From contig CALJUZ010000145.1 of the NCBI GenBank assembly GCA_937975235.1, forward strand, positions 1 through 19,962: DNA of 19,962 nt, given 5' to 3'. Both the position numbers and the translations under genes were made by a program. A model generated the notes under the pieces. That model did not search any database. It was not told where the DNA came from and saw nothing but the letters and a program-made list of their open reading frames with translations. This stretch comes from CALJUZ01 sp003387805 (GTDB lineage Bacteria; Bacillota; Limnochordia; Limnochordales; ZCTH02-B6). Below, in pieces: positions 15,515 to 19,962 of the stretch. The first letter of the stretch is position 1. Each line of letters starts with the position of its first letter.

Positions 15515-15946
15515 TCACACTTTCTCGTCGACCAAAAGGCCGACCAGTTCCTGGATGCGGCCGACGAGATCGAGAATTTTCTCGGGCGGTATCTCCCGGA
15601 TCACTTCTTCGGTCTCCCGGTCGATCACCTTCACGTAAATGCGGCCGGTCGTCTCGTGGACCAAAAACTGCAGCCTCTTGTTCGCGGCCTGCAGTGCCTG
15701 GTTGAGACCATCGACCATCTCCTGCACGGCGTCGGCGTCCAAAACGGCCCCGTCTTGGCGGCCATGCAGCGCCGCCGCGCCGCGCCCGTCCTCCAGCGCC
15801 TCTCCGGCCGGCCCGCGGCTCGACACGGACGCTGTTCCGAGGCCGCTCTTGACCGGGCCGACGGAACTCACCGGTCTGACCGGGCCGGTCGCGCCGACCG
15901 CCCCGCCGTGCAGCTCCAGTGCACTGTTCAACCCACCGATTCGCAC
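15515..15946 (-). CDS. flaG: FlaG family flagellar protein
   Basis: A 143-residue protein whose C-terminal half (about 70-143) is the FlaG domain: ANKRLQFLVHETTGRIYVKV, then IDRETEEVIREIPPEKILDL and a final helix. FlaG proteins in bacteria influence filament length and lie next to fliD, as here. The N-terminal half is Gly/Ser/Val-rich and probably disordered. The start is GTG at 15946 with TAGGAG 4-5 nt upstream. It is the first gene of the operon flaG-fliD-fliS-chaperone. The flagellin gene, which often lies just upstream of flaG in Bacillota, is not in this window. Confidence 0.94.
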   Translation of the reverse strand: MRIGGLNSALELHGGAVGATGPVRPVSSVGPVKSGLGTASVSSRGPAGEALEDGRGAAALHGRQDGAVLDADAVQEMVDGLNQALQAANKRLQFLVHETTGRIYVKVIDRETEEVIREIPPEKILDLVGRIQELVGLLVDEKV

Positions 15947-16061
15947 GGTCTCCTATCCCTCCCTGAACAGGAGTTCCCGCCGACGAATGGAACGCATCCC
16001 GTGCCGAGACAAGAAGCGCATCGCGTGCCGTCGGCCGGCTGAACACGGTCCTTCATACCAA

Positions 16062-16089
16062 ACATCGACCAACGATCGGCGCGCCTTTA
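16062..16089 (-). promoter_or_regulatory. Candidate sigma-28 promoter of the flaG operon
   Basis: The minus strand has an exact TAAA (16089-16086) and, 16 bp on, GTCGATGT (16069-16062), which matches 6 of 8 positions of the SigD -10 element GCCGATAT. It would start transcription near 16055, leaving a leader of about 110 nt before flaG. The match is moderate and unverified. Confidence 0.35.
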
Positions 16090-16256
16090 GGGCTGCGTTG
16101 CGCGGCCGGCGCGCGGGAGCGGGACCGGGCGCGCGCCCGTGGCGCCGGAGGCCGACGGACCAGGCTCCGGCCGGCGGCGCGGCCGCCGCCCGACGGTGAA
16201 GGATTTCGGCCGGCCAAGTCCTAATTTGTATGTAACCGAACCGCTTCGTCGTTGAG

Positions 16257-16304
16257 CGTTTCGTTTCGCAGCTGGTTGAACGTTTCGTTGCGCAGTTGGT
16301 TGCG
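16257..16304. repeat. Two 24-bp tandem repeat units upstream of the FtsA-like gene
   Basis: Two adjacent 24-bp copies (16257-16280 and 16281-16304) share CGTTTCGTT and GCAG(C/T)TGGTTG blocks, with a diverged fragment following. On the minus strand each copy would read QLRNETFN-like, but no ribosome site or family match supports a gene. It lies 108 bp before the ATG of the rightward FtsA-like gene. Confidence 0.65.
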
Positions 16305-16411
16305 CGTCTGGCTTCGCATGTGATCGTATCGCTTCCGCGGGGCATCGATCAACCGGACCGGCCCGCCCGCCGTGCGGCCCCGGCGCGGGCGCTGAAAAGG
16401 AACGTGCCGCC

Positions 16412-18829
16412 ATGGACACCCAGGATTACCGGCTCATTTTGGACATCGGCACCCACAAAGTGCTGGCCCTGGCCGTCAAGCCCGCCGGCGACGGCGTCGA
16501 GGTGCTGGCGTCGGCCTTTCTGCGTCACAGCGCCCGTTCCATGCGGGACGGGCAAGTGCACGACGTGGAGGCCGTGGCGCGCACGGTGCGCAAAGCGGTG
16601 GACCAGGTCTCGGAAGCGGTGGGCGTGGAGTTTACGGGGGCGCACATCGCCGCGGCCGGCCGTGCCCTGCAGACGGCCCGGGGCGGCGCGGAGCGGTCCG
16701 AACCGCATTCCGTCCTCATCACCCCCGAGATGACCCGCGCGCTGGTTTGGGAAGCCGTGGCCGACGCCCAGCTGCAGCTGCTGGAGTCGCTGCCGCCGCA
16801 GGAGCAGCAGCGCGGCTTTTACTGCATTGCCCACACCGTCGTGGAAAGCCGCCTGGACGGCGACGTCATCGGTTCCCTCACCGGCCAGCGGGGCCGGGTG
16901 TTTTCCGTGGAAGTGCTGGCCACGTTTTTGCCGGGCGTGGTGGTGGATTCGCTGGAGGCGGTGCTGGCCCAAGCCGGACTGGCCATGCACGGCCTGACGC
17001 TGGAGCCGGTGGCCGCGCTGGAGGCCGTCATCCCGCCGACCATGCGCCATTTGAACCTGATCCTGGTGGACATCGGCGCGGGCACGTCCGACATCGCCCT
17101 GACCGGCGACGGCATGGTACAAGCTTTCGCCATGGTGCCCCGGGGCGGCGACGCGATGACCGAGGCGGTATCGAAAAAGTTCCTGCTGGACTTTCACGTG
17201 GCCGAGCAGGTCAAACGGGAAGCCGCCGCGGGCCGGCCGGCCGCCGTGGAAAACGTGCTGGGCCTGCCGCTGACCGTGGCGCCCGAGGAAGCCGTGGCCG
17301 CCATGGAAGATGCCATGGGGCTTTTGGTGGACGACATCGCCCGGGCGCTGGAGCCGTGGCTGCGGGCGGCCGGGCGGGAGGCCGCAGCGCCTCGAGCATT
17401 GGCAGCCGCAACGCCTGACACGTCGGCGGCCGCAGCGGCAGGCGCGTCGGCGGCCGCAGCGTCGGAGGCCGCAGCGTCGGGGGCCTCCGAGACCGCTGTG
17501 CCAGGGGCGTCGGAGGCCGCAGCGCCAGGCGCGACGGAGGCCCGCCCGCCGGAGCCGGCCATCGACGCGGTGCTGCTGGTGGGCGGCGGCAGCCACACGC
17601 CGGGCTTGCCGCAGACCCTGGCCCGCCGCCTGGGCGTGTGCGAAAGCCGCATCGCCGTGCGGGACCGCCGGGCGGTGCGAGACGTGTCCGGCGAGGAACA
17701 GCTGGCCGGCGCCGACGTGGTCACCGCATTGGGCATCGCGCTGCGGGCCGTGCGGGGCAAGGAAATGCCGCCGGTGCGGGTGCGCGTCAACGACCGCCCG
17801 GTGTCCCTGTTCCAGCCTGATCGCTGTACGGTGCGGGAGGCGGCCCGCATCGCCGGCGTGCCGTCGGGTCAGCTCATGGGCCGTCCCGGCCCCGGCATCA
17901 CCGTCACCCTCAACGGCGACGTGACGCCTCTGCCCGGCGCCCGGGGCCGCCCGGCGTCGGTGTGGGTCAACGGCCGGGAGGCGTCGCTGGACACGGTCCT
18001 CAGGAACCAGGACGAAGTAACCTTGCGGCTGCCCGGCCCGGGCGCGCCGCCGCGGGTCACCCTGGCGGACTTGGCACGGCGGTGGCTGCGCCGACGTGAA
18101 GCCGACGGCCTGCGGCACCCGCGCATTTTGCTCAACGGCGCGGAGATCGAGCTGCCCGTGTGGCTGCAGCGCAACGGCCGCCGGGCCCGCCCGGACGACG
18201 TGGCGCAAGACCGGGACGTCATCGACATCCGTTTCCCGGCCACGGCCGCGGAACTGGTCATCGCGCTGAGCGAAGCGGGCGCCCGGCCCGGCCAAAGCGT
18301 GCATACCGCGACAGGTGCTGCGTCAGACGCGGCCGGCGGCGCCGGACACGGCTGGCCCTACGGCATCTGCACCGTGAACGGCCGCCCCGTGGATTTGTCG
18401 CGCTTCGCCTCGCTGCGGCGCAACGGGCGGCCCGCTCGCTGGAGCGACCCGGTGACGGACGGCGACGTCTGGGAGATCCTTCAAGACGAGCCGGTGACCG
18501 TGCGCCGCGTTTTGCAGCACCTCGGCATCGTCGCCGAACGCCGCCTGCACATCATCCTCAACGGAGAGAAAACTTCGGTCCCGCTTCCCGGGGACATCCG
18601 CGTGAACGGGGCGTCCGCCGACGCGGGGGCCCTCGTGAAGCCCGGCGACAGCATCATTGTCATGAATTCCGGGCCGGCGGCCTTATACCAAATCCTCCCT
18701 CACGCGGGCGTAACCCCGGAGGATGCGGGCGCCGGGGGCCGCCTGGTCATGCAGGTCCAAGGCCGGCCCGCCGCCTTCACGACCCCCGTCAACGACGGCG
18801 ATGAAGTCGTCATCCGCTACGAACAGTAG
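16412..18829 (+). CDS. FtsA-family actin-like protein with serial beta-grasp-like C-terminal units
   Basis: An 805-residue protein starting at ATG with AAAAGGA about 10 nt upstream. Residues 1-430 are an FtsA/PilM-type actin-fold ATPase: phosphate-1 LILDIGTHKVLALAV (D11), an SHS2-like insertion (VLASAFLRHS, then VEFTGAHIAAAGRALQTA), phosphate-2 LILVDIGAGTSDIALTGDG (D220, D227) and adenosine motif AVLLVGGGSHTPGLPQTLA (386-404). An Ala-rich segment (323-382) interrupts it before the adenosine motif. The C-terminal 350 residues contain about six units built on a V-x-V-N-G pattern ending in (D/Q)-(G/D/R)-D-x-(V/I)-x-I (for example RVNDRPVSL, VTLNGDV, ILLNGAEIEL, CTVNGRPVDL, IILNGEKTSV and VNDGDEVVIRY), like MoaD/ThiS/TGS beta-grasp folds. 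No membrane segment is evident. Genuine FtsA is about 420 residues, so this is a separate class; role in division, pili or motility is unknown. Confidence 0.88.
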   Translation: MDTQDYRLILDIGTHKVLALAVKPAGDGVEVLASAFLRHSARSMRDGQVHDVEAVARTVRKAVDQVSEAVGVEFTGAHIAAAGRALQTARGGAERSEPHSVLITPEMTRALVWEAVADAQLQLLESLPPQEQQRGFYCIAHTVVESRLDGDVIGSLTGQRGRVFSVEVLATFLPGVVVDSLEAVLAQAGLAMHGLTLEPVAALEAVIPPTMRHLNLILVDIGAGTSDIALTGDGMVQAFAMVPRGGDAMTEAVSKKFLLDFHVAEQVKREAAAGRPAAVENVLGLPLTVAPEEAVAAMEDAMGLLVDDIARALEPWLRAAGREAAAPRALAAATPDTSAAAAAGASAAAASEAAASGASETAVPGASEAAAPGATEARPPEPAIDAVLLVGGGSHTPGLPQTLARRLGVCESRIAVRDRRAVRDVSGEEQLAGADVVTALGIALRAVRGKEMPPVRVRVNDRPVSLFQPDRCTVREAARIAGVPSGQLMGRPGPGITVTLNGDVTPLPGARGRPASVWVNGREASLDTVLRNQDEVTLRLPGPGAPPRVTLADLARRWLRRREADGLRHPRILLNGAEIELPVWLQRNGRRARPDDVAQDRDVIDIRFPATAAELVIALSEAGARPGQSVHTATGAASDAAGGAGHGWPYGICTVNGRPVDLSRFASLRRNGRPARWSDPVTDGDVWEILQDEPVTVRRVLQHLGIVAERRLHIILNGEKTSVPLPGDIRVNGASADAGALVKPGDSIIVMNSGPAALYQILPHAGVTPEDAGAGGRLVMQVQGRPAAFTTPVNDGDEVVIRYEQ
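17378..17557 (+). repeat. Ala-rich repetitive insertion in the FtsA-like gene
   Basis: Residues 323-382 are almost only Ala, Ser, Gly, Thr, Glu and Pro, encoded by degenerate 15-18-bp units related to GCGTCGGCGGCCGCAGCG, repeated about six to eight times. All lengths stay in frame. It lies where FtsA proteins have a short loop before the second glycine-rich motif, so it is probably a flexible surface insertion that can vary in length between strains. Confidence 0.7.
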
Positions 18830-18853
18830 TGCGTGTACCAGTAGTGCGTGTAC
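18824..18853 (+). repeat. Perfect 15-bp tandem duplication across the FtsA-like stop codon
   Basis: CAGTAGTGCGTGTAC occurs twice without interruption (18824-18838 and 18839-18853). The first copy contains the TAG stop of the FtsA-like gene at 18827-18829, and the second repeats it 15 bp later in the same frame. A 12-bp perfect palindrome (CGCAGGCCTGCG, 18853-18864) follows at once; it has no U-tract. Confidence 0.85.
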
Positions 18854-18922
18854 GCAGGCCTGCGGCGCCCGCGTTCCGCCGGGACGCCACAGGGGGCGGC
18901 GAGAGCGTCCGCGGCAGTGAAC

Positions 18923-19001
18923 GACCCGCCTGTGGGTCCAACATCGCTGTTGCCGGGCGGAAAATGGGTCAACCTCAAGTCGTTCGACCCACTAGCGGGT
19001 T
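18923..19001. repeat. Repeat head copy 1 (paired palindromes, 79 bp)
   Basis: Two imperfect 16-bp palindromes, GACCCGCCTGTGGGTC (18923-18938) and GACCCACTAGCGGGTT (18986-19001), flank a 47-bp middle that includes GGAAAATGGGTCA. The same layout recurs three more times to the right. This copy is followed 152 bp after its start by the second conserved block (CAAAACACCGTCGCAGAGCC from 19075), 10 bp closer than in copies 2 and 3. Confidence 0.85.
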
Positions 19002-19195
19002 GCTTCGGCTCAGGCCGCCCGACCCGCTGCAACCCGTCGCGTTTCCAGAACCTTCCTCACGAAGCGGCACGGGCCAAAACACCGTCGCAGAGCCGATTTC
19101 CGCCCTCTTTTCGAGAGTCATCCTGCGAGGGGGCGTGCCGCCACCGTGATGAGCAACGCCGGCCGTCGCGGCTTCCCACGTCGACGTCGGCGAGC

Positions 19196-19274
19196 AGCCC
19201 ACCAGTGGGTCGAAATCCCCGACCCACGATTGAAAAACGGGTCGACTTCTCGTTTTTCGCCCCATTAGCGGGTC
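19196..19274. repeat. Repeat head copy 2 (paired palindromes, 79 bp)
   Basis: AGCCCACCAGTGGGTC (19196-19211) and GCCCCATTAGCGGGTC (19259-19274) lie 63 bp apart, with a middle containing GAAAAACGGGTCG. An extra GACCC/GGGTC pair inside the middle could form a further stem. The second block begins at 19358 (CAAAACGCCGGTGTAGAGC), 162 bp after the head start. Confidence 0.85.
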
Positions 19275-19478
19275 CCTCGGCGGTGGGCCAGCCCTACCAC
19301 ACGAATGCGCGACACCGCTGTCGGCATCCAAGATTTGCCTGCAACAAGGATACAAGTCAAAACGCCGGTGTAGAGCTTGTTTTCGACACCGCCCCCAAGT
19401 CCCGGTGGTCGCGCCCATGACCGTCCTGTCAACGCCGGACGCGCACAGCCTCGGCTCGACACGATCACGGCCACTTAC

Positions 19479-19557
19479 GGCCCACCAACAGGTCGAAGTT
19501 TCCCCAAGACCGGCGGAAAATAGGCCAAACGTACGTTTTTCGCCCCACCAGTGGGTC
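19479..19557. repeat. Repeat head copy 3 (paired palindromes, 79 bp)
   Basis: GGCCCACCAACAGGTC (19479-19494) and GCCCCACCAGTGGGTC (19542-19557) lie 63 bp apart, with GGAAAATAGGCCA in the middle. It begins exactly 283 bp after copy 2, and its second block (CAAAACATCGTCGCAGACGG from 19641) is exactly 283 bp after that of copy 2. Confidence 0.85.
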
Positions 19558-19760
19558 GGTCAAGCCCGGACCCGCCTGCCGGCACGGATGCACCCTGACG
19601 CGCCGAGCGCATAGACCTTCCCTCTGGATGGAACTGCGGACAAAACATCGTCGCAGACGGGCTTTCCGACACCGCAAGCAATGGCACCGGCGTTTCCGCC
19701 GACCGCGCTCCTCGTGGTCCGCGCCGGCCGGCACGGCTGGTACCAACCCTAGCGATTCTC

Positions 19761-19839
19761 GACCCGCCATCGGGTCAAACTTCCCGGGCACCGGGTGTAA
19801 AATGGGTCGTCCTCGAGTCCTGCGACCCGTCAGCGGGCC
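19761..19839. repeat. Repeat head copy 4 (paired palindromes, 79 bp)
   Basis: GACCCGCCATCGGGTC (19761-19776) and GACCCGTCAGCGGGCC (19824-19839) lie 63 bp apart, with GTAAAATGGGTCG in the middle. It starts 282 bp after copy 3. After about 19840 the similarity to the other copies fades into CACCGC-rich sequence, and no second block is seen at the expected place near 19923. Confidence 0.85.
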
Positions 19840-19908
19840 TGACCGCCCCTCGCCGACGCCACCGCCACTTCCGGGCGCCTCCGGGACCGTGACGGCGCCG
19901 TCACCGCT

Positions 19909-19962
19909 GAAACTGCCGGCACCGCCGAGGCCACCGACACCGCCCGCACCGCCGACACCGCC
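19909..19962 (-). repeat. 9-bp tandem repeat (Gly-Gly-X coding pattern) at the right edge
   Basis: Read on the minus strand from the edge, units such as GGCGGTGTC and GGCGGTGCG repeat about five times and then decay. They spell GGV-GGA-GGV-GGL-GGA-GSF. The array runs off the window, so its full length and any gene it belongs to cannot be judged here. Confidence 0.65.

Larger units (their letters stand above)
15947..16411. other. Divergent intergenic region between flaG and the FtsA-like gene
   Basis: This 465-bp region must drive the flagellar operon leftward and the FtsA-like gene rightward. It contains the candidate sigma-28 site, a Gly/Ala-codon-rich GC block around 16100-16200 with no gene character, an AT-richer patch (CCTAATTTGTATGTAACC, 16220-16237) that may belong to a promoter, and the 24-bp repeats. 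I see no RNA gene or convincing small ORF. Confidence 0.5.
18830..19962. other. Repeat-bearing region without a convincing gene
   Basis: This 1,133-bp region follows the FtsA-like gene. It is filled by a degenerate direct-repeat array with a period of 273, 283 and 282 bp between successive heads, followed by the 9-bp repeat. Open frames exist on both strands (notably 19465 to the right edge on the minus strand, 166 codons), but they are Arg/Cys-rich in their centres, lack ribosome sites and cross repeat copies. I treat the region as non-coding or decayed, with the alternative discussed under findings. Confidence 0.6.

Noticed and set aside
16349..18304. 651-codon minus-strand frame opposite the FtsA-like gene
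   Set aside because: Low-complexity His/Arg/Gly-rich antisense shadow; the plus strand carries clear actin-fold motifs and a ribosome site.
18975..19418. 147-codon minus-strand frame across repeat copies 1 and 2
   Set aside because: It has no ribosome site, mixed composition and a frame different from the neighbouring repeat frame; most likely non-coding, though it contributes to the peptide-motif observation.
18923..19839. CRISPR array
   Set aside because: The units are about 283 bp apart, the repeats are degenerate, the spacers are themselves partly similar and no cas gene is present.
18830..19962. Insertion sequence or transposon
   Set aside because: No transposase-like frame, no terminal inverted repeat pair enclosing the region and no target duplication were found.

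Overview
The window is a GC-rich bacterial segment dominated by a flagellar and chemotaxis locus read right to left on the minus strand. Several features point to a thermophile-type, high-GC member of the Bacillota (Symbiobacterium, Thermaerobacter or Limnochordia-like; the genus is inference). CheC, CheD and CheX are all present, FlaG-FliD-FliS-chaperone and long-form HPF occur in the same order as in Bacillus subtilis, AGGAGG-type ribosome binding sites are strong, and TTG/GTG starts are frequent.

Layout. At 1-1905 (minus) hpf is followed by a gene with a nucleotidyltransferase-like pattern; a near-consensus housekeeping promoter precedes hpf. At 2222-2863 (plus) is a small MerR-type DNA-binding protein with a Pro/Ala-rich linker and a coiled coil, converging on the chemotaxis operon. 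At 2890-12639 (minus) is a tightly packed, often overlapping operon: mcp-cheW-cheA-cheC-cheD-cheY-cheB-cheR-HD-GYP-cheX. It is preceded by a 421-bp intergenic region with a candidate sigma-28 promoter. At 13061-15946 (minus) are flaG-fliD-fliS and a FlgN/FliT-like chaperone. At 16412-18829 (plus) is a divergent, large FtsA-family actin-like protein with an Ala-rich insertion and a long C-terminal series of small beta-grasp-like units. From 18830 to the right edge no convincing gene is seen. Instead there is a degenerate array of about 283-bp direct repeats, each headed by two 16-bp imperfect palindromes exactly 63 bp apart, running into a 9-bp repeat at the edge.

How the genes work together. 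The MCP signals through CheW to CheA, which phosphorylates CheY and CheB. CheR and CheB set receptor methylation, CheD deamidates receptors and partners CheC, and CheC and CheX dephosphorylate CheY. FlaG, FliD, FliS and the chaperone build the filament and its cap. Compared with the B. subtilis order (flaG-fliD-fliS-fliT-hpf), the whole chemotaxis operon lies between the chaperone gene and hpf.

Most notable: (1) the paired-palindrome 283-bp repeat array; (2) the FtsA-like protein with serial beta-grasp-like repeats; (3) an HD-GYP protein that has lost three of its metal ligands but keeps the GYP signature; (4) a CheD with Met at the usual catalytic Thr. Gene calls for the flagellar and chemotaxis genes are firm; promoters, terminators and the role of the repeats are inference.
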